DNA of 64,000 nucleotides. It comes from Gammaproteobacteria bacterium (lineage in GTDB: Bacteria > Pseudomonadota > Gammaproteobacteria > Steroidobacterales > GCA-2729495). The number at the start of each line of letters is the position of its first letter. Within the stretch, counting starts at the first letter, position 1. The notes beneath the pieces were generated by a model, which was not told where the DNA came from, did not search any database, and saw only the letters and a list, made by a program, of their open reading frames with translations. Of the stretch, positions 1 to 7,744 are shown in pieces. A program made the translations under genes and the position numbers. Location of the stretch: the NCBI GenBank assembly GCA_020851975.1, contig JADZBS010000034.1, positions 26,165 through 90,164 of the forward strand. Reading direction: 5' to 3'.

Positions 1-1114
1 GCTGCAGCGACAGGTCGTGCACGACGGCGTCGCCGAACTCCAGATAGTCGGCTGGCGTCAGCGCATGCAGGTCCTCGACACGCACCTGCACGTCGAGCAG
101 CGCACCATTGCGCGCCACGCCCAGCGCGATCTCCCGCCCGACACTGTCGTCCAGGACAGCTTCCAGCGGCACGAACTCCGTGACCGGTGCGCCTTGCAGT
201 CCGACCAGCACGTCGCCGACACGCAGTCGCCCGTCGGCCACACTGCCCGGTATCACCTGCTCGACGACCAGCATGCCGGTCTGCTCGGGAAACTGCCGGC
301 GTATTCCGGCCGCTGTCGCCTCCGGCAGGCCGAGCCGGCGCAGTTCATCGAAGGGCTTGTGAGCGAATACCGTGGCGAGCGTGCCGCGTGCGACCGGGCG
401 GCCGGCCTGCAGCAGGGCAAGTACGTGCGTCACGCGGTCCAGTGGCAGGAAGAAGCTCGTGGCTGCCTCGTTGCTGCCGCCGGCATTCAGCGCCACGACG
501 CGCCCGTCGATGTCGATCACGGGCGAGCCGGACGATCCACCCGAGGTGCCGGATGCGGCCTGCAGGTAGAAGGTGTTGAAATCGTTGTAGTTGCCGCGTC
601 CGTAATCGGGTGCCGGACGCCGCAGACGCGCGATCGTGCCCGAAAGGATCGACAGCTGTTCGCCGGCATCGTTGCCGACCACGCGGATCTCGCGGCCGAG
701 CTGGGCACGCTTCGGGGCGAGTTCCAGCTCCGCCGGCTTCACGTAGCGCAGGCTCGAGGGGTCGTACCGGAAGAAGCCGAAGTCGTGCACCGGGTCGCGG
801 TACACCGGAGTCAGTTCGACCTCTTCCTGGTTGACGAACAGCGCCTCGGCGCGCACCGGGCCGGGTGAGACGACGTGGCGGTTGGTGAGGATCAGGCCGC
901 GGCGGGCATCGACCACGAAACCCGTGGCCTGCGTCGATTCGTTCCACTCGGTGTCGAACGCACGGGTCGCGTCGACCTTGATCGCCACCACGCCGGAGGC
1001 GATGTGCTGCAACGTGCGCCGCCAGGCGGCGGATGGCGCATCGCCCCCGTCGGCGGCCAGGGCCGGGGCGGCGAGCACGAGCACGGCCGCCGCCGCAATG
1101 CTGCGCAGCGCTAT
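1..1114 (-). CDS. Periplasmic trypsin-like serine protease with PDZ domain, C-terminus beyond window
   Basis: S1C/HtrA-type protease, probably acting on periplasmic proteins. The visible 371 residues begin with a Sec signal (Arg near the start, hydrophobic core, cleavage after ALA around residue 20). A trypsin-fold domain follows with a full triad: His80 in TNRHVV, Asp111 in VHDFGFF, Ser197 in GSSGSPV. A PDZ domain starts near residue 265 (RLRVGDVLVGLQG). The frame holds no ATG, GTG or TTG between an upstream stop and the signal peptide; the best start is an ATA codon at 1114-1112 placed 6 nt after a GGGGAG ribosome-binding site. It lies 22 nt behind the PfkB-family gene and is probably co-transcribed with the glycine-cleavage genes. 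A family with several PDZ repeats (Nma111/Deg7-like) is possible but the rest is not visible. Confidence 0.8.
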   Translation of the reverse strand, partial: MALRSIAAAAVLVLAAPALAADGGDAPSAAWRRTLQHIASGVVAIKVDATRAFDTEWNESTQATGFVVDARRGLILTNRHVVSPGPVRAEALFVNQEEVELTPVYRDPVHDFGFFRYDPSSLRYVKPAELELAPKRAQLGREIRVVGNDAGEQLSILSGTIARLRRPAPDYGRGNYNDFNTFYLQAASGTSGGSSGSPVIDIDGRVVALNAGGSNEAATSFFLPLDRVTHVLALLQAGRPVARGTLATVFAHKPFDELRRLGLPEATAAGIRRQFPEQTGMLVVEQVIPGSVADGRLRVGDVLVGLQGAPVTEFVPLEAVLDDSVGREIALGVARNGALLDVQVRVEDLHALTPADYLEFGDAVVHDLSLQ

Positions 1115-1136
1115 GACCGTCTCCCCGATCGTGAAC

Positions 1137-2075
1137 TCACAGGGGTGGCGCCTGGCCGAAGGCCTTGCGATAGGCGGTCGCGATGGCCGGCGGCGTGAAG
1201 ACGTGGTTCTGCGTGCCCTGGTGGGCGATCTTCAGGGCACCGATCAGGGAGGCAAGCCGTCCAGTCTCCTCCCAGGCGAGCCCATGCATCAATCCGTACA
1301 GCAGGCCGGCGCGATAGGCGTCGCCGCAACCGGTCGGATCGGCGATGCGCTCGGCGCGCACCGGCGGAATGTCGTGGCGGCGACCACCGGCGAAAATGGT
1401 GGAGCCCTGCGCACCGCGCGTCACGATCAGGGCGCGCACCCCGGCGGCGATGCGCTCCTCCGACCAGCCGGTGCGCTCGCAGAGCAGGCGCCCCTCGTAG
1501 TCGTTGACGGTCACCCAGGCGGCCTGCCCGATGAAGTGGCGCAGGTCCTCGCCGTCGAACATCGGCAGGCCCTGGCCGGGGTCGAAGACGAAGGGAATGC
1601 CGAGAGCAGCGAATTGCGCTGCGTGCTCGATCATGCCCTGCCGGCCATCCGGGGAGATCATGCCCAGTGTCACGCCGGCGTCCGCCGGTACGCGGTTGAC
1701 GTGCGCCTGGTCCATCGCGCCGGGGTGGAAGGCCGTGATCTGGTTGTCGTCCAGGTCCGTGGTGATGAAGGCCTGGGCAGTCAGCGCCGCGGGCAGTTCC
1801 GTGATGAAGCGCTCGGCAAGCCCCAGCTCGCGCAGCCGCTCGCGGTAGCGACCGAAATCCCGGCCGACCGTCGCCATGATCAGCGACTCGCCGCCGAGCA
1901 ACCGCAGGTTGTAGGCGATGTTGCCGGCGCAGCCGCCGAGTTCCTGGCGCATGTCCGGCACCAGGAAGGCAACGTTCAGGATGTGGATCTGGTCGGGAAG
2001 GATGTGTTCCTTGAAACGACCACGAAATACCATGATGTTGTCGTAGGCCATGGAGCCGCAGATCAGCGCTGACAC
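1137..2075 (-). CDS. PfkB-family carbohydrate/nucleoside kinase
   Basis: Ribokinase-fold ATP-dependent kinase of 312 residues, cytoplasmic. The N-terminal GG pair in GGCAGNIAYNLRLLGG and the C-terminal signature DPTGCGDAYRAGLLYG, with the catalytic Asp in GCGD, are both intact, so it should be active. The substrate cannot be read from sequence; adenosine-kinase-like and sugar-kinase members share these motifs. The start is GTG at 2075, with a strong GAGGAGGAA ribosome-binding site about 8 nt upstream. It starts 20 nt after gcvPB stops, so it sits in the glycine-cleavage transcription unit, which is unusual and leaves its role open. Confidence 0.85.
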   Translation of the reverse strand: MSALICGSMAYDNIMVFRGRFKEHILPDQIHILNVAFLVPDMRQELGGCAGNIAYNLRLLGGESLIMATVGRDFGRYRERLRELGLAERFITELPAALTAQAFITTDLDDNQITAFHPGAMDQAHVNRVPADAGVTLGMISPDGRQGMIEHAAQFAALGIPFVFDPGQGLPMFDGEDLRHFIGQAAWVTVNDYEGRLLCERTGWSEERIAAGVRALIVTRGAQGSTIFAGGRRHDIPPVRAERIADPTGCGDAYRAGLLYGLMHGLAWEETGRLASLIGALKIAHQGTQNHVFTPPAIATAYRKAFGQAPPL

Positions 2076-2095
2076 CCGGTTTCCTCCTCGGTGGT

Positions 2096-3577
2096 TCAGG
2101 ACGCGCCGGCGGGCGACTTGCGCCGCTGCCAGGTGAGGTCGAGATCCCGCGCGGCACGCACGTCGTCGAGGCGGCGCACGGGGGTGGTGAGCGGTGCCGC
2201 CTTGACAGCCGCCGGATCACTGCGAGCCTGGTCGCGTATGGCGACGAGCGCCGCCGCGAAGCCGTCGAGCACCTCGCAGCTCTCGGTCTCCGTCGGCTCG
2301 ATCAGGAGGCACTCGGGCACCAGCAGCGGGAAATAGGTGGTCGGTGCGTGGTAGCCGCGGTCGAGCAGCGCCTTGGCAAAGTCCATCGCGGTGACGCCCG
2401 TATCGCGCGCGATGGCCTTCAGCGAGACGATGAACTCATGGCTCGCGCGTCGCTCGGGGTAGGCCACGTCGAACCCGGCCTGCCGCAGCTTCGTCATCAG
2501 GTAGTTGGCGTTGAGCACCGCGTAGTCCGCCACCCGACGCATGCCCGGCGCCCCGAGCATGCGCATGTAGACGTAGGCGCGCAGCAGGACGCCGGCGTTG
2601 CCCATGAATGCCGACAGCCGGCCGATGCTCTGCGGGCGTTCCCGCTCCGTCAGCCAGACGTAGCGGCCATCGCGCTCGCCGACGATCGGGACCGGCAGGA
2701 AGGGATCGAGCCGCTGGTTCACGGCGACGATGCCGGCACCCGGCCCGCCCCCGCCATGCGGCGTGGAGAAGGTCTTGTGCAGGTTGAGGTGCACGACGTC
2801 GAAGCCCATGGTCGCCGGCCGGGCCCGGCCGAGGATGGCGTTCATGTTGGCGCCGTCGTAGTAGAGCAGTCCCCCGGCCGCGTGCACGATTCCGGCAACC
2901 TCCGCGATGCGCCGCTCGAAGACTCCCAGGGTCGAGGGGTTGGTCAGCATGATGCCGGCGGTGTCGGGCCCCACCGCCTGGCGCAGTGCGTCGAGGTCGA
3001 TGTCACCGCAGGGCCCGGTGGGGACCTCACGCACGTCGTAGCCGCACATCGTGGCGGTGGCCGGGTTGGTACCGTGGGCGGCATCCGGAACGATGATGAC
3101 GCGGCGGGCGTGATCGCCCCGGGCAGCGTGATAGGCGCGGATCATGGCCACGCCGGCGAACTCACCCTGCGCTCCGGCCATCGGCGTCAGCGACACGCCC
3201 TGCATCCCGGTCACGGCCTTGAGCATCTCCTGCAACTCGAAGAGGCACTCGAGGAACCCCTGGCCGTGCCCGACGGCACCGAGCGGGTGGCGCGCGAGGA
3301 AGCCGGGCAGCATCGCCAGGCTGTTCGCCGCGCGCGGGTTGTATTTCATGGTGCAGGAGCCGAGCGGGTAGAAGTGCGTGTCGATCGAGAAATTGAGCTG
3401 CGACAGCCGCGTGAAGTGGCGTACCGCATCGAGCTCTGAAACCTCGGGCAGGAGCGGGGGCGAGCGGCGCAGCAGTTCCTGCGGCAGGCTCGCGGTATCG
3501 GCGCAGTGCGCCGGTGCGTGGGACGGTGCACGCCGGCCCGGCCGGGAGTGCTCGAAGACCACCGGTTCCCGGTTCAT
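2096..3577 (-). CDS. gcvPB: Glycine dehydrogenase (decarboxylating) subunit 2
   Basis: PLP-binding half of the split P-protein of the glycine cleavage system: it decarboxylates glycine and passes the aminomethyl group to lipoyl-GcvH. Length is 493 residues. The pyridoxal lysine is K268 in [16 protein letters not shown], a glycine-rich loop typical of the family. The chosen ATG (MNREPVV) overlaps the gcvPA stop by 4 nt (ATGA), which implies translational coupling; an in-frame ATG 45 nt upstream would lie deep in gcvPA and is less likely. The split subunit form is standard in many bacteria and is not a broken single-chain gcvP. Confidence 0.95.
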   Translation of the reverse strand: MNREPVVFEHSRPGRRAPSHAPAHCADTASLPQELLRRSPPLLPEVSELDAVRHFTRLSQLNFSIDTHFYPLGSCTMKYNPRAANSLAMLPGFLARHPLGAVGHGQGFLECLFELQEMLKAVTGMQGVSLTPMAGAQGEFAGVAMIRAYHAARGDHARRVIIVPDAAHGTNPATATMCGYDVREVPTGPCGDIDLDALRQAVGPDTAGIMLTNPSTLGVFERRIAEVAGIVHAAGGLLYYDGANMNAILGRARPATMGFDVVHLNLHKTFSTPHGGGGPGAGIVAVNQRLDPFLPVPIVGERDGRYVWLTERERPQSIGRLSAFMGNAGVLLRAYVYMRMLGAPGMRRVADYAVLNANYLMTKLRQAGFDVAYPERRASHEFIVSLKAIARDTGVTAMDFAKALLDRGYHAPTTYFPLLVPECLLIEPTETESCEVLDGFAAALVAIRDQARSDPAAVKAAPLTTPVRRLDDVRAARDLDLTWQRRKSPAGAS

Positions 3578-4935
3578 GCCCGCCTCCCGGCGAGCGCCTC
3601 GCCGAGCGCCTGCACGTAGCACTCGATGTCCTCAGCCGTGCGCATCTCGGTGGCGCACACGAGCAGGCCAGGCCCGATCTCGGGGTAGTCGGCGGCAAGG
3701 TCGAAACCACCCAGGATCCCGCGTGCCGACAGCGCCTGGAGCAACGGTGCCACGGGCCGGTCGAAGCGCAGCACGGCTTCGTGACAGAACGGTTCGAAGG
3801 CGAGCGACACGCCCGGAAGGCGCGTGAGCGCCGCCACCAGGTCACGCGTGTTGGCATGGCACTGCGCCGCCACCCGTCGCAGGCCCTCGGCACCGAGCAG
3901 CGTCATGAAGATCGTCGCAGCGGTGACCATCAGCCCCTGGTTGGTGCAGATGTTGGAAGTTGCCCGCGAGCGACGGATGTGCTGTTCGCGTGCCTGCAGC
4001 GTAAGCGTGTAGCCGGGGCGCCCGTCGAGGTCGAGCGTGCGTCCGACGATGCGTCCCGGCATCTGCCGCACCAGAGCCTCGCGGCAGGTGAGGTAGCCGA
4101 AATACGGCCCGCCGGAGGCCAGCGGAATGCCGAGCGGCTGGCCCTCGCCGCAGGCGATGTCGGCGCCGGCCTGGCCCCACTCGCCAGGCGGCCGCAGCAA
4201 CGCCAGCCACAACGGGTTGCATACGCCGATCACCAGGAGGTTGCCCGCATGAGCCCAGTCGGTGAGTGCGTCGACGGCCTCCGGCACACCGAGGAACCCC
4301 GGCTGCTGGATCGCGAGGGCGGCGAAATCCTGTCCGGTCATCGCCTGCAGGGCTGCCAGCGAGGTTCGGCCGGCCTCGACGGGCAGTTCGACCAGTTCGA
4401 TTCCCTGGCCGGACAGCATCGTGCGCGCCACCGCCCGATACACGGGGGTGAGCGCGCGCGTGGTGAGGACACGGCGCGAGCGGGACTTGCGGTTGGCCCG
4501 CACCGCCATCAGGCAGGCCTCGGCGAATGCCGTGGCACCGTCGTAGAGCGAAGCGTTGGAAACGTCGAGCCCGGTAAGCCCCGCCATCATCGACTGGAAC
4601 TCGTAGATGATCTGCAGGGTGCCCTGGCTCGCCTCGGCCTGATACGGCGTGTAGGCGCTGTAGAACTCCCCGCGTGTGGCCAGCGCCCAGACCGCAGCCG
4701 GGATGTGGTGTTCGTAGGCGCCGGCGCCGAGGAAGCACAGCGGCCCCCCGTCCTGCCCGGCACGCGCGAGCATCAGCCGCGTGATCTCGGGCTCGGTCAG
4801 GCCCGGCCCGATCGGCAGCGCATCGTCGAGGGCCAGGTCCGCGGGGATCTCGTCGAAGAGTTCGTCGATGCTGCCGGCGCCGATCGTCGCGAGCATGCCG
4901 GCAACGTCCTGCGGTGTGTGCGGGATGAACGGCAC
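3574..4935 (-). CDS. gcvPA: Glycine dehydrogenase (decarboxylating) subunit 1
   Basis: N-terminal half of the split glycine decarboxylase P-protein, 453 residues, forming the heterotetramer with GcvPB in the cytoplasm. The start [14 protein letters not shown], the segment [15 protein letters not shown] and the QQPGFLG stretch match the family. I start it at GTG 4935, 8 nt after a GAGG sequence that overlaps the gcvH stop region; a longer in-frame ATG at 4986 lies inside gcvH and adds residues not seen in the family. It lacks the pyridoxal lysine, as expected, since that is in GcvPB. Confidence 0.94.
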   Translation of the reverse strand: MPFIPHTPQDVAGMLATIGAGSIDELFDEIPADLALDDALPIGPGLTEPEITRLMLARAGQDGGPLCFLGAGAYEHHIPAAVWALATRGEFYSAYTPYQAEASQGTLQIIYEFQSMMAGLTGLDVSNASLYDGATAFAEACLMAVRANRKSRSRRVLTTRALTPVYRAVARTMLSGQGIELVELPVEAGRTSLAALQAMTGQDFAALAIQQPGFLGVPEAVDALTDWAHAGNLLVIGVCNPLWLALLRPPGEWGQAGADIACGEGQPLGIPLASGGPYFGYLTCREALVRQMPGRIVGRTLDLDGRPGYTLTLQAREQHIRRSRATSNICTNQGLMVTAATIFMTLLGAEGLRRVAAQCHANTRDLVAALTRLPGVSLAFEPFCHEAVLRFDRPVAPLLQALSARGILGGFDLAADYPEIGPGLLVCATEMRTAEDIECYVQALGEALAGRRA

Positions 4936-4945
4936 GGAATTGTCC

Positions 4946-5335
4946 TCAGCCAGCGCCGTCCACGAGCCGCTGGTAGGCCGCGGCATCGAGCAGACCGGCC
5001 ACGGCGCCAGAGTCGGGCTGTACCCGGAACAGCCAGCCGGCGCCGTACGGGTCGGTGTTGACCAGCCCTGGCTCGCTGCCGAGCGCTTCGTTGACGGCCA
5101 TCACCGTGCCGGCCACGGGCGCATAGACGTCGGAAGCCGCCTTGACGGACTCGACCACGGCACAGTTTTCGCCGCTGCCGAAGCTGCGTCCTGTCTCCGG
5201 AAGCTCGACGAATACCAGCTCCCCGAGCTGCTGCTGGGCGTGATCCGTGATGCCGACCACGGCCGTGCCGTCGGCTTCGCTGCGCACCCACTCGTGGTCC
5301 TTGGTGTACTTCCTGTCTCCCGGGACCTTGCTCAT
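4946..5335 (-). CDS. gcvH: Glycine cleavage system H protein
   Basis: Lipoyl carrier of the glycine cleavage complex, 129 residues, shuttling the aminomethyl intermediate between P, T and L proteins. The lipoylated lysine is K65 in VESVKAASD, in the usual hairpin turn. YTKDHEWV near the N-terminus and [12 protein letters not shown] near the C-terminus are family hallmarks. It has an AGGAGAA ribosome-binding site 6-7 nt before ATG and lies between gcvT (27 nt gap) and gcvPA (10 nt gap), so it is in the same transcript. The L protein, a shared lipoamide dehydrogenase, is not in this window. Confidence 0.97.
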   Translation of the reverse strand: MSKVPGDRKYTKDHEWVRSEADGTAVVGITDHAQQQLGELVFVELPETGRSFGSGENCAVVESVKAASDVYAPVAGTVMAVNEALGSEPGLVNTDPYGAGWLFRVQPDSGAVAGLLDAAAYQRLVDGAG

Positions 5336-5362
5336 GTGACTTCTCCTCCGCTCGTACGAGTC

Positions 5363-6463
5363 TCAGCTTGCGTCTGCGATCAGTGCACGCCCCTGCCGGG
5401 CGAAGGGCGGGCGCACCAGCCGTGCCGGTCGCAGCACGCCCCTGATCTCGACCTGGCAGTCGCCCGCCGCATCTGCCGGTACGCGGGCGAACGCCACCGA
5501 ACGGTTCAGGGTCGGCGCGAAACCGCCGCTGGTGATGATGCCCTCGCCGGCGCCGGTGATCACGCGCTGATCGCGCCGCATGACACCACGCTCCTCAAGC
5601 ACCAGGCCGGCGAGGCGTTGCGCGGGCCCTGCGGCGCGTTCGCGCTCGAGCGCCTCGCGGCCGATGAAATCGCGTGCCGCGGGTTCCCAGGCTACCGTCC
5701 AGCCGAGACCCGAGACCAGCGGCGAGTGCTCCTCGTCCATGTCCTGGCCGTAGAGGTTCATGCCGGCCTCGAGCCGCAACGTATCGCGCGCCCCCAGGCC
5801 GCAGGGCGCCACACCGGCAGCCATCAGCCGATCCCACCATGCTGCCGCCTCGCCGGCCGCGACCATGAGTTCGAAGCCGTCCTCACCCGTGTAGCCCGTG
5901 CGGGCGACGAACACGGTGGCATCCTCGATGGCGTGGAACGGTCGCAGGGCGGGTGCCGCTGCGCGCAGCGCAACGGGCAGCAGCGGAGCGGCGAGTTCGA
6001 CCGCCGCCGGGCCCTGGACCGCGAGCATCGCCAGATCATTGCGAGGCTCGAGCGAGACGGCGCGGCCCGTGGCCGCTGTCGCGAACCAGTGCAGATCCTT
6101 GTCCCGGGTGGCTGCATTCACGACCAGGCGGTAGGGGGCTGGTGCATCCACCGGCCGTCGGTACACGATCAGGTCATCGACGACCCCGCCGCGCTCGTTC
6201 AGCATGCAGGTGTACAGCGCCTGGCCCGGTGCCAGCCGCGCGACATCGTTGGCCAGCAGGTGGCGCAGGTAGTCCGTCGCTCCGGCGCCACGGACATCGA
6301 CCACCGCCATGTGGGAAACGTCAAACAGGCCGGCGCGGCGACGCACGGCGTGATGCTCCTCGATCTGCCCACCGTAGTGCAGCGGCATGTCCCAGCCGCC
6401 GAAGGGCACCATGTGGGCGCCGGCAGCCAGATGGCAATCGTAGAGGGGCGTGCGCTGATTCAT
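5363..6463 (-). CDS. gcvT: Aminomethyltransferase, glycine cleavage T protein
   Basis: Transfers the methylene group from aminomethyl-GcvH to tetrahydrofolate, releasing ammonia; 366 residues, the usual length. Seen: N-terminal TPLYDCHLAAGAHMVPFGGW, the conserved Asp pair in GGVVDDLIVYR that holds the catalytic Asp, and ARTGYTGEDGFE. It is the first gene of the operon and follows a tandem glycine riboswitch and terminator directly, so glycine level probably sets its transcription. The ribosome-binding site is weak in the primary sequence. Confidence 0.97.
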   Translation of the reverse strand: MNQRTPLYDCHLAAGAHMVPFGGWDMPLHYGGQIEEHHAVRRRAGLFDVSHMAVVDVRGAGATDYLRHLLANDVARLAPGQALYTCMLNERGGVVDDLIVYRRPVDAPAPYRLVVNAATRDKDLHWFATAATGRAVSLEPRNDLAMLAVQGPAAVELAAPLLPVALRAAAPALRPFHAIEDATVFVARTGYTGEDGFELMVAAGEAAAWWDRLMAAGVAPCGLGARDTLRLEAGMNLYGQDMDEEHSPLVSGLGWTVAWEPAARDFIGREALERERAAGPAQRLAGLVLEERGVMRRDQRVITGAGEGIITSGGFAPTLNRSVAFARVPADAAGDCQVEIRGVLRPARLVRPPFARQGRALIADAS

Positions 6464-6493
6464 GGCGATGAGGGGCTCGTGCGATCAGACAAC

Positions 6494-6524
6494 GAAAAAA
6501 GGCGGCAGGACAACGCCTGCCGCC
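6494..6524 (-). terminator. Intrinsic terminator between glycine riboswitch and gcvT
   Basis: On the minus strand a GC-rich hairpin with a 9-bp stem (GGCGGCAGG with its complement) is followed by six T residues. It sits 2 nt after the second glycine aptamer and about 30 nt before gcvT. That is where the expression platform of a transcription-attenuating riboswitch is expected. Premature termination without glycine is the inferred role. Confidence 0.85.
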
Positions 6525-6525
6525 C

Positions 6526-6708
6526 CTCTGTCCTGAAACCTGAGAGATCGGGTGCAGCGCCACTGGTGCCACACCGCTCCCCTTCGGTGGGCCGGCATGC
6601 CGGCCTCTCTCCAGAGCCAATCCGCGACCGCAGTCCTTCTGCCTGAGCGTTTCCGGGCGGGTTGCGCCTTCGGCGGCCGGTTCGCACCGGCTCTCTCCCG
6701 CGATCGCG
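6526..6708 (-). promoter_or_regulatory. Tandem glycine riboswitch upstream of gcvT
   Basis: Two glycine aptamers lie in series on the minus strand. Aptamer 1 (6708-6623) has GGAGAGAGCC, CGCCGAAGGCGCAA and AACGCTCAGGCAGAAGGAC, closed by a P1 helix of about 9 bp. Aptamer 2 (6616-6526) has GGAGAGAGGCC, CACCGAAGGGG and CTCTCAGG...GGACAGAGG with a 5-bp P1 extension. The 6-nt linker between them is typical of the two-domain class. These are the conserved core elements of the gcvT motif, and the downstream gene fits. Glycine binding most likely promotes read-through of the adjacent terminator. Confidence 0.95.
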
Positions 6709-6724
6709 TGTGATCAGGGCGCCT

Positions 6725-6754
6725 ATAGTACGTCAGGAACCCGGCTACGGTCAC
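6725..6754 (-). promoter_or_regulatory. Candidate sigma70 promoter of the glycine-cleavage operon
   Basis: Minus strand: GTGACC at 6754-6749, 18-bp spacer, TACTAT at 6730-6725. The predicted start near 6718 is about 10 nt before the first aptamer helix, as needed for the riboswitch to lie at the 5' end of the leader. The -35 match is only partial. Confidence 0.55.
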
Positions 6755-6775
6755 CGGGTCGCCTGCGTGACCCTC

Positions 6776-7744
6776 TCAGGCGGCCCGCAGCTCCGCCGCT
6801 GTGCCGAAGGATTCGCGCGCACGCTGCACGCGCACGGCGATGTCCGCCTCCTCCGGCAGCGCGAGCGCCCGTTCGGCCCGGTGGCGGAGCCCGGCGCGGT
6901 TGCAGATCTGGATGTTCAGTCCTGGCCGGGCGTTCAGCTCGAGGATGAGCGGGCCGTACTGGCGGTCGAGGACGATGTCGACGCCGACGTAGCCGAGACC
7001 CGTCAGTTCGTAGCAGCGCGCGGCCAGCGTCAGGAGGTAATCCCAGCGGGGAATCGCCAGCCCGGCGATCGGCGTGCCGGTATCCGGGTGCTCGCCGGCG
7101 CTCTCGTTGCCGAGCACGCCGAAGGTGGTGACGCCGGAGGCGATGTCCAATCCGGCCCCGACCGCGCCCTGGTGCAGATTGGCCTTGCCGCGTGAACGGC
7201 GCGTGGGCAGGCGGATCATGGCCATGATCGGGTAGCCACGCAGCACGATGACGCGGATGTCCGGCACGCCCTGGAAGCACAGGTCCGAGAAGATCGGGTC
7301 CACCTTGATGCAGTACTCGAGCAGCGCCACGTCGCGGTGGCCGCCCAGGCTGAACTGCCCGGCGAGGATGTTGGAGAGGTGAAAGCCGATCGCCGCTTCG
7401 TTGACCAGGCTGCCGTCGACCAGCCGGTAGACGTCCGGCGTGCGCGGGCTGCGCCCGGCCACCACCATGATGCCGTCGCCGCCGGAACCGTGGGCGGGCT
7501 TGATGGCAAAGTCCTGCGTGCTGCCGACGAGCGTGGCCAGCTCGCCGATGTCGTGCTCGGTACGGATCACGCCGTAGAGCTGCGGCACGGCGATGCCGGC
7601 GGCGATCGCCAGCTCCTTGGTACGCAGCTTGTCGTCCACCAGCGGGTAAAGACGCCGTGGGTTCAGGCGCATGATGTAGTCGGTGTTGCGCTCGTTCATG
7701 CCGAGCACGCCGCGTTTGCGCAGGGCGCGGATCCAGGTGAGCAT
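6776..7744 (-). CDS. ATP-grasp ligase, RimK/glutamate-ligase-like (TIGR02291-type)
   Basis: Cytoplasmic ATP-grasp carbon-nitrogen ligase of 322 residues, related to RimK-type alpha-L-glutamate ligases. Visible core: KPAHGSGGDGIMV (nucleotide lysine and glycine loop), GVDIVLD and LILELNARPGLNIQICN, which supplies the metal-binding Glu/Asn. The start ATG overlaps the stop of the upstream membrane-protein gene by one base (TGATG), so the two are translationally coupled. The family is nearly always found next to a transglutaminase-like 7-helix membrane protein, as here. The substrate is not known; peptide modification is an inference from the fold. Confidence 0.85.
   Translation of the reverse strand: MLTWIRALRKRGVLGMNERNTDYIMRLNPRRLYPLVDDKLRTKELAIAAGIAVPQLYGVIRTEHDIGELATLVGSTQDFAIKPAHGSGGDGIMVVAGRSPRTPDVYRLVDGSLVNEAAIGFHLSNILAGQFSLGGHRDVALLEYCIKVDPIFSDLCFQGVPDIRVIVLRGYPIMAMIRLPTRRSRGKANLHQGAVGAGLDIASGVTTFGVLGNESAGEHPDTGTPIAGLAIPRWDYLLTLAARCYELTGLGYVGVDIVLDRQYGPLILELNARPGLNIQICNRAGLRHRAERALALPEEADIAVRVQRARESFGTAAELRAA

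Noticed and set aside
2096-4935. Split glycine dehydrogenase as a frameshifted single-chain gcvP
   Set aside because: Both subunits have their own start signals, full lengths and an ATGA overlap, as in the natural two-subunit form.
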